DNA of 64,000 nucleotides from Dongia sedimenti (GTDB taxonomy: Bacteria > Pseudomonadota > Alphaproteobacteria > Dongiales > Dongiaceae): the NCBI GenBank assembly GCA_030715195.1, contig JAUYVI010000009.1, forward strand, positions 124,001 through 188,000, given 5' to 3'. A program made the translations under genes and the position numbers. Below the pieces are notes generated by a model. It did not search any database. It saw only the letters and a list, made by a program, of their open reading frames with translations, and was not told the origin of the DNA. Shown in pieces: positions 7,892-16,360 of the stretch (positions are counted from its first letter, which is position 1; each line of letters opens with the position of its first letter).

Positions 7892-9262
7892 TCAGCCCAT
7901 CACCTGCCGGATCAGCGTGCCGCGGCTGGTCAGGAACTCGTCCAGCGCCTCGATGAACAGGTCGACGTCGGCCTGGCTGGTGACCAGCGAGAGGTTGCCG
8001 AGGATCCGGCGCGTGACGTAGAGGCCGCGCGCGAACATATCGAGCTGGTAAAGCTTCTTCAGCGCGGCGACATCGTGTTCGCGCCCCTTCTCGCCCGCGT
8101 CGAGGTCGTGGCTGTTGCGGATCGGCCCGGTGTGGAAGTGCAGGCCGAAGATCGAGCCGGTGCCGGTCGCCTGCAGCGGCAGGCCGTGCTTGGCGGCTAG
8201 GGCGTTGGCGCGATCGCGCAGCGAATCGCCGAGCCCGTTCATGCGGTCGAGCGCCGCCGGGGTCAGCACCTTGGTGAAACCGGCCAGGCCGGCGGACATG
8301 GCGAGCACGTTGTTGTTGAAGGTGCCGCCATGGGGGAAGGAATCAGGACGGGTGGGGTCGAACCGGTCCATGATGTCGCCGCGGCCACCGAAGGCGCCGA
8401 TGGTCATGCCGCCGCCGACATACTTGCCGAGCGTGGTGAGGTCCGGCGTGATGCCGTGCTTGCCCTGCAGCCCGCCCGGCCCGAGCCGCGAGGTCATGAC
8501 CTCGTCGAACACCAGCAGCACGCCGTGCTTGGTGCAGGCGTCGCGCAGCGCCTTCAGGAATTCCGGGGTGCCGGGGATGGCGCCGGCGCCGCCCTGCATC
8601 GGCTCCAGGATCACCGCGGCCAGGGTCGCGGCGTTGGCTGCAATGTCGGCGACCGCCCGGTCGGTGTCGTTGTAGACGGATTCGATCACCGGGATCGGCA
8701 TGTTCAGCGGCGAGGGGCCGTGGCTGTAATAGAGCAGGCTGCCGTGATAGGCGCCGCCGAAGATCAGCGCGTTGGGCTTGCCGGATACCGCGCGGGCGGT
8801 GGCGAGCGCCAGCAGGTTCGCCTCGGTGCCGGAATTGCAGAAGCGCAGCCGCGCCATCGAGGGGAAACGGGCGATGATCGCCGCCGCGAGGTCGTGCTCG
8901 TAGATGTTCGGCGCGCCGAGCGTCAGGCCGTCATCGATCGCCTGTTTCAGTGCGGCCTGGATCACCGGCTCGGAATGGCCGAACACGCCTGCCGTGTGCT
9001 CGTTGATGAAATCGACGTAGCTGTGGCCGTCGACATCGGTAACCTTGGATCCCTTGGCCGATCGAACCGCGAGCGGGAAGGGACCGTAATGCAGGGTGGT
9101 CCGGGTGTTGCCGCCCGGCATCGTCGCCCGCGCGCCCTGGTTCAACTTCGCGCTGCCCGGATTGGCCGACACGTAACGCTGCTCGGCCTCGGCCACCGCC
9201 GACTCCAGATGCTGGTTGGTCTGGCGTCCGGTCTTTGCGGTGTCGGCGCGCACGCTGCTCAT
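7892..9262 (-). CDS. Class III PLP aminotransferase resembling beta-phenylalanine transaminase
   Basis: 456 residues. The PLP lysine is K280 (LTTLGKYVGGG), the pyridine-N aspartate is D253 (VFDEVMTSRLGP) and the phosphate-binding region includes NSGTEAN (about 143-149). The class covers glutamate-1-semialdehyde aminomutase and several transaminases. The motif MPGGNTR (R54), the stretch FGGRGDIM and GTFNNNV closely resemble, from memory, the Variovorax beta-phenylalanine aminotransferase, in which an Arg at the R54 position binds a carboxylate. I infer a beta-amino-acid transaminase making a beta-keto acid, which is what the neighbouring BKACE enzyme consumes. The start at 9262 has a good GGAGGGG ribosome binding site. 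It is divergent from the BKACE operon. Confidence 0.85.
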   Translation of the reverse strand: MSSVRADTAKTGRQTNQHLESAVAEAEQRYVSANPGSAKLNQGARATMPGGNTRTTLHYGPFPLAVRSAKGSKVTDVDGHSYVDFINEHTAGVFGHSEPVIQAALKQAIDDGLTLGAPNIYEHDLAAAIIARFPSMARLRFCNSGTEANLLALATARAVSGKPNALIFGGAYHGSLLYYSHGPSPLNMPIPVIESVYNDTDRAVADIAANAATLAAVILEPMQGGAGAIPGTPEFLKALRDACTKHGVLLVFDEVMTSRLGPGGLQGKHGITPDLTTLGKYVGGGMTIGAFGGRGDIMDRFDPTRPDSFPHGGTFNNNVLAMSAGLAGFTKVLTPAALDRMNGLGDSLRDRANALAAKHGLPLQATGTGSIFGLHFHTGPIRNSHDLDAGEKGREHDVAALKKLYQLDMFARGLYVTRRILGNLSLVTSQADVDLFIEALDEFLTSRGTLIRQVMG

Positions 9263-9379
9263 TATCCCCTCCGAAGGTCTCTTTCTTGTTCGACGGCCCG
9301 GCCGGATCATAACCGAACGGCGCCCCGCGTCTCGCCGAGATCGACGGCGCTGTAAAAGCCGCCGCCGCTCCGCTGATAT

Positions 9380-9408
9380 CTTGTGATCACAGATATTGTG
9401 ATGCTAAT
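9380..9408 (+). promoter_or_regulatory. Candidate GntR operator overlapping promoter of BKACE operon
   Basis: The site is CTTGTGATCACA followed by GATATTGTGATGCTAAT. It contains the perfect palindrome TGTGATCACA and a second inverted repeat, ATCACA-n5-TGTGAT. The end TGCTAATAT (9402-9410) resembles an extended -10 box. Another copy at 13216-13244 is identical at 27 of 29 positions. It lies 85 bases before the BKACE start and 118 bases from the divergent aminotransferase, so it could control both. Confidence 0.65.
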
Positions 9409-9492
9409 ATCGCCTCAACGACAGTGTCAAGAAGGCGCCCCGCGGGGTGGCGGAAGGCACGGCGAATATCCAACAGGGGAGTGCGTGGAATC

Positions 9493-10461
9493 ATGAGCAC
9501 GGCAGCTGCTGATCCGAAGCCCAAGAGCAAATCCGGTCGGAAAGTCATCATCACCTGCGCCGTCACCGGTTCGGTGCACACGCCGACCATGTCGCCGTAT
9601 TTGCCGATCACGCCGGACCAGATCGCCGCCGATTCCATCGCCGCCGCCGAGGCCGGGGCCGCGATCATCCACCTGCACGCGCGCAATCCCGAGGACGGAA
9701 GCCCGACCCCGGATCCGAAGGTGTTCATGCAGTTCCTGCCGCGCATCAAGCAGAACTGCGATGCCGTCATCAACATCACCACCGGCGGTTCGCTGGGCAT
9801 GAGCATGGAAGACCGCCTGGCCGCGCCGCTCCGTGCCAAGCCGGAGCTCTGCTCGCTCAACATGGGCTCGATGAATTTCGGGATCTTCCACGTGACCGAC
9901 AAGATCACCGATTGGAAGTTTCCCTGGGAGAAGGCCTATGTGGAGCGGACCAAGGAGAACGTGGTCAGCAACAGCTTCGCCCAGATCGAGCGCTTCGTGA
10001 AAGAACTGGGCGACGGGCACGGCACGCGCTTCGAATGCGAGTGCTACGACGTCGGGCATCTCTACACCCTGGCGCATTTCGTCGACCGCAAGCTGCTGAC
10101 TCCGCCGTTCTTCGTGCAGACCATCTTCGGCGTGCTGGGCGGGATCGGTCCGCACCCGGAGGACCTGATGCACATGCGCCGCACGGCGGACCGACTGTTC
10201 GGCAGCGATTACCAATGGTCGATCCTGGCCGCCGGCCGGCACCAGATCAATCTTGCCACGATCGGCGCCACCATGGGCGGCAACGTCCGGGTCGGCATGG
10301 AAGACAGCATCTATCTCGGGCCCGGCCAGCTCGCCAAGAGCAATGCCGAGCAGGTGACGAAGATCCGCGGCATCCTGGAGAACCTCTCGCTGCAGATCGC
10401 CACGCCCGCCGAGGCACGCGAGATGCTGAAGCTCAAAGGCGGCGACAAGGTCGGCTTCTGA
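9493..10461 (+). CDS. Beta-keto acid cleavage enzyme (BKACE, DUF849 family)
   Basis: 322 residues, TIM-barrel BKACE family: a beta-keto acid plus acetyl-CoA gives acetoacetate plus a new acyl-CoA. Zinc ligands H60 and H62 (IIHLHARNP) and E270 (NVRVGMED) are present, as are the NITTGGS loop (94-100) and EC-E-CYDVGH. The ATG at 9493 is chosen because family similarity starts at VIITCAVTGS; a frame from 9424 has no similarity. It is followed two bases later by a thioesterase gene, the same order as the dehydrocarnitine cleavage enzyme and betainyl-CoA thioesterase of carnitine degradation in Pseudomonas. Carnitine dehydrogenase is absent here, and a transaminase stands in its place, so a different beta-keto acid is likely. 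Confidence 0.9.
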   Translation: MSTAAADPKPKSKSGRKVIITCAVTGSVHTPTMSPYLPITPDQIAADSIAAAEAGAAIIHLHARNPEDGSPTPDPKVFMQFLPRIKQNCDAVINITTGGSLGMSMEDRLAAPLRAKPELCSLNMGSMNFGIFHVTDKITDWKFPWEKAYVERTKENVVSNSFAQIERFVKELGDGHGTRFECECYDVGHLYTLAHFVDRKLLTPPFFVQTIFGVLGGIGPHPEDLMHMRRTADRLFGSDYQWSILAAGRHQINLATIGATMGGNVRVGMEDSIYLGPGQLAKSNAEQVTKIRGILENLSLQIATPAEAREMLKLKGGDKVGF

Positions 10462-10463
10462 CC

Positions 10464-10883
10464 ATGGCGGGCGCGGTCGAGACCTATCGCGGCGTCGCTT
10501 ATCCCTGGAACTGCGATTCCATGGGACACATGAACACCCAGTTCTATGCCGCGCTTTACGACGGCGCCTCGTTCCATTTCCTCTCCATGCTGGCGCCCTA
10601 CAACGAGTTGAAGGTGCGGGGCCTCGGCTGGGCCGATGTGCGCCAGACCATCGAGTACAAGCACGAGGTGCGCGCGGGGGCGCTGCTGGTGGTGCGGACG
10701 GTGCTGCGGCGGCTCGGCAACAAGTCGGTTGAATACCGGCATGAAATCCACAATGCCGAGACCGACGACCTCCATTCGAGCAGCGACCAGGTCACGGTGC
10801 TGTTCGATCTCAACGCCCGCGCCGCGGCGCCGCTGACCGAGGAGATCCGCCGGCGCGGCGCCTCCCTCGGCATCGCGGCGTGA
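10464..10883 (+). CDS. Acyl-CoA thioesterase, 4HBT hot-dog fold
   Basis: 139 residues with the 4-hydroxybenzoyl-CoA thioesterase pattern: NCDSMGHMN with the likely catalytic D18, then the long helix and strands up to VTVLFDLNARA. The start lies two bases after the BKACE stop and the stop overlaps the next start (GTGA), so it is translationally coupled on both sides. In this context it probably hydrolyses the acyl-CoA released by BKACE, in the way proposed for CdhB in carnitine catabolism. The acyl group is unknown. Confidence 0.8.
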   Translation: MAGAVETYRGVAYPWNCDSMGHMNTQFYAALYDGASFHFLSMLAPYNELKVRGLGWADVRQTIEYKHEVRAGALLVVRTVLRRLGNKSVEYRHEIHNAETDDLHSSSDQVTVLFDLNARAAAPLTEEIRRRGASLGIAA

Positions 10884-12301
10884 CGCCGATGCAGACGCGG
10901 ATCGCCGGCCGCGGACCCTGGCTGCGCGAAGCCATTGCGCCGGGCGAGCAGGACGAGCCGGCGCTCGAGGGCGCGCAGCGCGCCGATATCTGCATCGTCG
11001 GCGGCGGCATGGCCGGCATGTGGACCGCGCTGGAACTGAAGCGGCGCCGGCCGGAGCTCGACATCGCCATCGTCGAGGCGGATATCCTCGGCGGCGGCGC
11101 CAGCGGGCGCAATTCCGGCATGGTGCTCTCGCAATGGGCCAAGTTCGCCGCCTTGCAGGCGTTCTGCGGGACCGAGGACGCGATCCGGCTGGGCCATGTC
11201 TTCGGCAATTCCGCGACCGAGATCGACGCCTTCTTCCGCGAGGCGGGCATCGACATCGAGTTCAGAAGGGACGGCTGGATCTGGGGCGCCACCTGTCGCC
11301 GCCACATCGGTTCCTGGAACGGCATCCTCGCTGCACTGGCACAGCATGGACTGGCGCCGTTCCGCGAAGTGACCGCGGCGGAGATCACCGCCATGACCGG
11401 CACGAAGTCCTTCCTGGCCGGGATCCATGATCCAAGCGCCGCGACCATTCATCCCGGCAAGCTGGCGCGCGGGCTCCGCCGCGTGGTGCTGAAGCGCGGC
11501 ATCCGGGTCTACGAGCATTCCGCTATGACCCGGCTGGAGCGCGGCCGTCCCGCCGTCGTGCACGCCGCCCGAGGCTCGATCACCGCCGCGCGTGTCGTGC
11601 TCACCATGAACGCCTGGTCGACCTCGATCCCGGAGCTGCGCTCGGCGATCCTGGTGATCGCCAGCGAGGACGCGGTCACCGAGCCCATTCCCGATCTCTT
11701 GGAGAAGCTCGGCTACAAGGAGAAGCCGCTGATGGGCGACTCCCAGCTCTTCGTCACCGGCTTTCGCACCACCCGCGATCATCGCTTCAACCCGGGAGTC
11801 ACCGGCGGCGTCATCGGCTTCGGCGGCCTCAACGGTGGGCGCTGGGAAGGCCGCTCGCCGCGCGAGGACGTGATCCGCGATTGCGTGCGCCGCGGCTATC
11901 CGGCGCTGGCCAACGTCCCCTTCGCCGACAGCTGGTTCGGGCCGATCGATCGCACCCGCAGCGGCCTGCCGCTGTTCGGTGCCTTGCCGGGCTCTTCGCA
12001 CATTTTTTACGGCTATGGCTTCTCGGGGAATGGCGTCGCGACCACGCCGATCGCCGGACGCATCCTCGCCTCGCTCGCGCTCGATCTGAAAGACGAATGG
12101 TCGGGTTGCGGCCTGGTGCGCCCCCCGGAGCGCTGGCTGCCGCCGGAGCCGATCCGCTACATCGGCGCGCATATGGTGCGGGCGGCGATCGCGCGGAAGG
12201 ACCGCCTCGATCACCTGGACCGGACGCCGGGACCGATCGTGCGCGCCCTGGCCGGGCTGGCGCCGGGGGGCATCACCACGTCACGCGTCACCAAGAGCTG
12301 A
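10880..12301 (+). CDS. FAD-dependent amine/amino-acid oxidoreductase (DAO family)
   Basis: 473 residues. The N-terminal FAD-binding motif is VGGGMAGMW (about 39-47), followed by an acidic strand end (IVEAD) and GGGASGRNSGMV, the typical DAO/GlpD second motif. The C-terminal GYGFSGNGVATTPIAGRIL helps bind FAD. No signal peptide, so it is cytoplasmic or membrane-associated. A GTG start overlaps the thioesterase stop; an ATG nine bases later is also possible. Relatives oxidise gamma-glutamylputrescine, sarcosine, dimethylglycine or D-amino acids. In this operon it may deaminate or demethylate the compound entering the transaminase/BKACE steps or the acid leaving them. Confidence 0.85.
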   Translation: MTPMQTRIAGRGPWLREAIAPGEQDEPALEGAQRADICIVGGGMAGMWTALELKRRRPELDIAIVEADILGGGASGRNSGMVLSQWAKFAALQAFCGTEDAIRLGHVFGNSATEIDAFFREAGIDIEFRRDGWIWGATCRRHIGSWNGILAALAQHGLAPFREVTAAEITAMTGTKSFLAGIHDPSAATIHPGKLARGLRRVVLKRGIRVYEHSAMTRLERGRPAVVHAARGSITAARVVLTMNAWSTSIPELRSAILVIASEDAVTEPIPDLLEKLGYKEKPLMGDSQLFVTGFRTTRDHRFNPGVTGGVIGFGGLNGGRWEGRSPREDVIRDCVRRGYPALANVPFADSWFGPIDRTRSGLPLFGALPGSSHIFYGYGFSGNGVATTPIAGRILASLALDLKDEWSGCGLVRPPERWLPPEPIRYIGAHMVRAAIARKDRLDHLDRTPGPIVRALAGLAPGGITTSRVTKS

Positions 12302-12326
12302 AGAAACGAGCAAACAGGAGGGCGAC

Positions 12327-12692
12327 ATGCCGAACGCCATTCACTTCAAGCGCAACGAACTCCCGTTCATTCCATGCAAGGCGCCGGGCGGCGAGACCAA
12401 GATTGCCCGCGTGATCAACGCCAAGATCAGCCAGAACATGGGCGGCGGCCTCGAAATCGCCGAGAACATCAAGGTCCATTGGACCACGTTGTACGACGAA
12501 ATCCTCTTCATTCACGAAGGCAGCATGATCGTCCGCACCGACCAGGGCGAGATGGAATGCAATGCCGGGGACATCGTCTGGCTGCCCGAGGGCTGCACGC
12601 TGGATTACGACTTCACCGGGCGGCGCTGCGCCTACTTCTACGCGCTCTATCCCTTCGACTGGGCCAAGCGCCACGGCATGGAAGAGCCCTGA
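12327..12692 (+). CDS. Cupin-domain protein
   Basis: 121 residues forming one small beta-barrel cupin, with ILFIHEGSM and GDIVWLPEGCTLDY as the two cupin motifs, reminiscent of EutQ-like cupins. Not all canonical metal His residues are visible, so metal binding is uncertain. A strong ribosome binding site (AGGAGG) lies before the ATG at 12327. It sits inside the BKACE operon between the FAD oxidase and RraA-like genes, so it may be an isomerase, a lyase or a small-molecule sensor in the pathway. No specific function can be assigned. Confidence 0.75.
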   Translation: MPNAIHFKRNELPFIPCKAPGGETKIARVINAKISQNMGGGLEIAENIKVHWTTLYDEILFIHEGSMIVRTDQGEMECNAGDIVWLPEGCTLDYDFTGRRCAYFYALYPFDWAKRHGMEEP

Positions 12693-12733
12693 TCACCTCC
12701 GGTCGGCCGGCAACGCTTGCGAGGGCGCACACC

Positions 12734-13213
12734 ATGGATTTCTCGACCGCTGATCTCTGGGACGCGCATCACGCGATGATCGGTGTTTGTGACGCGCAGT
12801 TCCGCAGCTTCGGCCTGCGCCGCCGTTTCTCCGGCGCCTGCGTTACGGTGAAGACTCCGGGCGACCATCGCCAGGTCAGGGCGCTGGCGGTGACACCGGG
12901 CGCGGGCCGGGTGATCGTGGTCGATGGCGGGTCGGCGATGCAGGTCGCGCTGCTCGGTGACCGGATCGCCACCGCGGCGATGGCGAACGGCTGGGCCGGG
13001 ATCGTCGCCTTCGGCGCGATCCGCGACACCGCAACGATCGACGCCATGAATTTCGGCGTCAAGGCCCTGGGCACGATCGCCCGCCGGGCGGAGAGCGAGG
13101 TTGGCGGCGAGACCGGGGTCGCGCTCGCCGTGGCCGGTCTCACCATCCGGCCCGGCGATTGGATCTACGCCGATGCGGATTCCGTGGTGGTCAGCCCGAA
13201 GCGGCTCGCCTGA
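12734..13213 (+). CDS. RraA-like protein, possibly 4-hydroxy-4-methyl-2-oxoglutarate aldolase type
   Basis: 159 residues, RraA/methyltransferase-like fold, near the usual length of about 160. The phosphate-like loop VVVDGGSAM and the pair GAIRD (about 96-100) are present; the Arg-Asp pair is kept in divalent-metal pyruvate aldolases, whereas the E. coli RNase E inhibitor RraA lacks the Asp. I therefore favour an aldolase or decarboxylase role in the pathway over RNase regulation, but this rests on one residue pair. It is the last gene of the BKACE operon before the second operator at 13216. Confidence 0.75.
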   Translation: MDFSTADLWDAHHAMIGVCDAQFRSFGLRRRFSGACVTVKTPGDHRQVRALAVTPGAGRVIVVDGGSAMQVALLGDRIATAAMANGWAGIVAFGAIRDTATIDAMNFGVKALGTIARRAESEVGGETGVALAVAGLTIRPGDWIYADADSVVVSPKRLA

Positions 13214-13215
13214 CT

Positions 13216-13244
13216 CTTGTGATCACAGATACTGTGATGGTAAT
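13216..13244 (+). promoter_or_regulatory. Candidate GntR operator overlapping promoter of hyuB-liv-hyuA operon
   Basis: The site is CTTGTGATCACA followed by GATACTGTGATGGTAAT, identical to the copy at 9380-9408 except at two positions. It lies three bases after the RraA-like stop and 42 bases before the hyuB start. TGGTAATGT resembles an extended -10 element. The conservation in a non-coding position before a new transcription unit is good evidence for a shared regulator. Confidence 0.65.
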
Positions 13245-13286
13245 GTACTCGAAACAAAAGACGTAACAGGGCAGATGGGGGACTGA

Positions 13287-15143
13287 ATGGCTGACGGCGG
13301 CCCCGGAAGGGCGAGCGCGCGCAAGGCGGCGGATTTCGATCCGGTGCTGCTGGCGGTGCTTTCGAACCGCTTCGAATCCATCATCCGCGAGATGACCAAC
13401 ACGGTCATGAAGGCCAGCCGGTCGAGCGTCATCAAGAACGCGCGCGACATGTCCTGCGGGTTGCTGACCTATGACCACCGCCTGGTCTCGGTCGAGGAGG
13501 CGCTGCCGATCCATGTGACCGGCCTGGAGCTCACCACCCAGCCGATCACCAAGCTGTTCACCGAGATCAAGGAAGGCGACGCCTATCTCAACAACAGCCC
13601 GTTCTACGGCGGCACGCATCATGCCGACCTGACGCTCTGCATCCCCGTCTTCTGCGATGGCGAGCCGATGTTCTGGACCCTGGCCCGCTCGCACCACGCG
13701 GATATCGGCGCGCCCGAGCCAACCACCTATCTGCCTTATGCCGGCGACATCTACATGGAAGGCGTGCACTTCCCCTGCGTGCGGGTGCATGAGAACTATC
13801 AGGAAAAGGCCGACATCGTCCGCATCGGCCTGCAGAAGATCCGCGTGCCGTCGATCTGGTACGGCGACTATCGCGCCCAGGTCGGCGCCTGCCGCACCGG
13901 CGAGCGGCGGCTCAAGGAGCTGGTCAAGCACTACGGCATCGATGTCATCAAGCACTTCATCGAGGCCTGGATGGATTACGGCGAGCGCCGCGCCATCGAT
14001 GCGATCAAGCAGCTGCCGGGCGGCACCTTCTCCTATGAAGTCCGCCACGACCCGGTGCCGGGCGTCGCCGACGAGGGCGTGCCGATCAAGGCCAAGGTCA
14101 CGATCGACAATCGGAAGGGCCTGATCACCGTTGATGTGCGCGACAATCCGGATTGCGTACCAGGCGGCCTCAACGTGACCGAGGCCTGCGTCATCGCCTC
14201 CTGCCGCACGGGTGTCTACTACAACATCGATTCCACGATCCCGCACAATCACGGCAGCGCCAGCCGGATCGTGCCGCTGCTGCGCGACAATTGCGTGGTG
14301 GGCAGGCCGCAGCATCCGATCGGCACCTCCTGCGCCACCAGCAACGTCAACGAGCGCCTGGCCAATGCGGTGCAGTGCTGCTTCGCCCAACTCGGCAAGC
14401 CCTATGGGATGGCGGAGGGCGGGGGCAACGCCTCGGCCGCGCTCGGCGTCGTCTCCGGCACCGACAAACGGCGCAAGGAGGCGGTGCCCTATGTCACCCA
14501 GGTCATGCTCGGCCTGTCCGGCGGTCCCGGCAGCCACGGCCATGACGGCTGGTTGACCTATGAGTGCTCGGTCGGCAACGGCATCATGGTCAACGACTCA
14601 ATCGAGATCGACGAGGCGACCTATCCGATCCTGATCGAAGAGCGCAGCGTCGCCCGGGACAGCATGGGCTTTGGCGAATGGAACGGCGCGCCGGCGGTCA
14701 AGGGCTCCTATCGCTCGCTCACCGGTGAGATGACGGTCTATTTCTTCGGCGACGGCGGAACCTTTCCGCCCAAAGGCGTGCTCGGCGGCCTGCCGGGCAG
14801 CGGCTGCGGCACCTGGAAACGTCTGAAGAACGGCAAGCTGGAGCGTCAGCCGGATTTCGACCATTGCTCGGCCGGCGAGAAGGAAGCGGTGCACTACCGG
14901 AGCTGCGCCGGCGGCGGTTACGGATCGCCGCGCGACCGCGATCCGGAACGCGTGCTCGCCGATCTCAACCGCGGCTGGCTCAGTCCCGAAAAGGCCCGCA
15001 GCGTGTTCGGCGTGGCGGCCAGGCGCGGTGCCAATGGCGTCGATTACGAGCTCGATATGGCGGGGACGGCAAAGCTGCGCGCCGCGAAGCCTAAAACAAC
15101 ATCACGAAAAGCAAAAAGCAGCAGCAACAGGAGGCGGAAATGA
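13287..15143 (+). CDS. Hydantoinase B / 5-oxoprolinase beta-subunit family protein
   Basis: 618 residues, HyuB family, near the usual length for the separate B subunit. The N-terminal pattern of an R-F-ESI stretch, then SSVIKNARDMSCGLL and the motif EALPIHVTGLELT are typical, as is the glycine-rich stretch GGGNASAALG and a late GGGYGSP. HyuA and HyuB together hydrolyse cyclic amides such as hydantoins, 5-oxoproline or lactams, usually with ATP, or act as acetone/acetophenone carboxylase-like enzymes. The partner HyuA is encoded at 19768, separated by a complete ABC importer. The gene starts an operon directly behind the second GntR-type operator and overlaps the binding-protein gene by four bases. 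Confidence 0.9.
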   Translation: MADGGPGRASARKAADFDPVLLAVLSNRFESIIREMTNTVMKASRSSVIKNARDMSCGLLTYDHRLVSVEEALPIHVTGLELTTQPITKLFTEIKEGDAYLNNSPFYGGTHHADLTLCIPVFCDGEPMFWTLARSHHADIGAPEPTTYLPYAGDIYMEGVHFPCVRVHENYQEKADIVRIGLQKIRVPSIWYGDYRAQVGACRTGERRLKELVKHYGIDVIKHFIEAWMDYGERRAIDAIKQLPGGTFSYEVRHDPVPGVADEGVPIKAKVTIDNRKGLITVDVRDNPDCVPGGLNVTEACVIASCRTGVYYNIDSTIPHNHGSASRIVPLLRDNCVVGRPQHPIGTSCATSNVNERLANAVQCCFAQLGKPYGMAEGGGNASAALGVVSGTDKRRKEAVPYVTQVMLGLSGGPGSHGHDGWLTYECSVGNGIMVNDSIEIDEATYPILIEERSVARDSMGFGEWNGAPAVKGSYRSLTGEMTVYFFGDGGTFPPKGVLGGLPGSGCGTWKRLKNGKLERQPDFDHCSAGEKEAVHYRSCAGGGYGSPRDRDPERVLADLNRGWLSPEKARSVFGVAARRGANGVDYELDMAGTAKLRAAKPKTTSRKAKSSSNRRRK

Positions 15144-16327
15144 AGCAAGGCATGTGGTTCAAGCGCATGGGCAGCCTGGCGGTTCTCGCCGCCGCGCTGG
15201 CTTTCGGCTCGGCGGCGCAAGCCGAAGATCCGATCGTGATCGGCGCGGCGATCGCCCAGAGCGGCGGCGTGGCGCCTTATGACGAAGGTCCGGCTGGCGG
15301 CATGGAGATTGCGATCGACGAGATCAACGCGAAGGGCGGGTTGCTCGGCCATCCGCTGAAGATCGTCTATGCCGACACCAAGTCCGACATCGCCTATGGC
15401 GCGACTGCGGCGCAGCAGGTGATCGACGAGGGCGCCAAGATGGTGGTGGTGACCTGCGATTACGACTACGGCAGCGCGGCGGCCTCGGTCGCCGACGGCG
15501 CCAACCTGATCGCCTTCTCGACCTGTGCCGGCGATCCCAAGTTCGGCCCGAGCGGCATCGGCCCCAATGCCTTCACCATGGCGACGGGCGCACCCGGCCA
15601 GGCCGTGGCGATGGCGGAGTGGGCGTATAACGTGAAGGGCTGGCGCAAGGGCTACATCCTGAAGGACACCACCATCGCCTTCGACGCGACCTGGGCGGAT
15701 TTCTTCAAGCGGCGCTGGGCCGAACTCGCCGGCGCCGATGCCTTGCTCGGCATGGACACGTTCGGCGGCGAGGACCCGCAGATCGCCAGCCAGATCACCC
15801 GCATCAAGGCGCTCAGCGACAAGCCCGACTTCATCGTGCTTGCCTCCTTCCCGCCGGGCGGCGTCAGCGCCATGCGGCAGATCCGCGCCGCCGGCGTCGA
15901 GACGCCGCTGCTCGGCTCGGAATCCTGGGACGGCGACTATTGGCTGGAGGGCGTGCCGAACCTGAGCGACATGTATTTCGTGACCTATGGCTCGATGTTC
16001 GGCGCCGATCCGCGGCCCGAGGTCCAGGCCTTCATGGAGAAGTACAAGGCCAAGTTCGGCAAGCCGCCGGTCACCTCGCACTCGGTCACCGGCTACAGCG
16101 TGATCGAGGCTTGGAGCAAGGCGGTGGAGAAGGCGGGCACCTTCGACACCGACAAGGTGCGCGACGTGCTGCAGAGTTTCAAGGACGAGAAGCTGCTGGC
16201 GGGTCCCACGACCTTTACCGAGAAGGAGCACATCAACATGCAGCGCGATCTGCTGTTGATCGAGGTGGTGGGCGGCAAGTCCGGCAACATCATCCAGGTG
16301 GTCAAGGCCGCGCAGATGCCGAAATAG
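15140..16327 (+). CDS. Branched-chain-type ABC transporter substrate-binding protein
   Basis: 395 residues, LivK-like periplasmic binding protein (Peripla_BP_6). A signal peptide ends AQA-ED near residue 29, and the mature part starts with IVIGAAIAQSGGVAPYDEG. The start overlaps the hyuB stop (ATGA), with an AACAGGAGGCGG ribosome binding site. Being embedded between hyuB and hyuA, it most likely carries the ring compound or amide that HyuAB opens, or a related carboxylate. Downstream are all four other components of a Liv-type importer. Confidence 0.9.
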   Translation: MKQGMWFKRMGSLAVLAAALAFGSAAQAEDPIVIGAAIAQSGGVAPYDEGPAGGMEIAIDEINAKGGLLGHPLKIVYADTKSDIAYGATAAQQVIDEGAKMVVVTCDYDYGSAAASVADGANLIAFSTCAGDPKFGPSGIGPNAFTMATGAPGQAVAMAEWAYNVKGWRKGYILKDTTIAFDATWADFFKRRWAELAGADALLGMDTFGGEDPQIASQITRIKALSDKPDFIVLASFPPGGVSAMRQIRAAGVETPLLGSESWDGDYWLEGVPNLSDMYFVTYGSMFGADPRPEVQAFMEKYKAKFGKPPVTSHSVTGYSVIEAWSKAVEKAGTFDTDKVRDVLQSFKDEKLLAGPTTFTEKEHINMQRDLLLIEVVGGKSGNIIQVVKAAQMPK

Positions 16328-16360
16328 GCATCGGCTTGGCATCCGGAACATGATGAAGCC

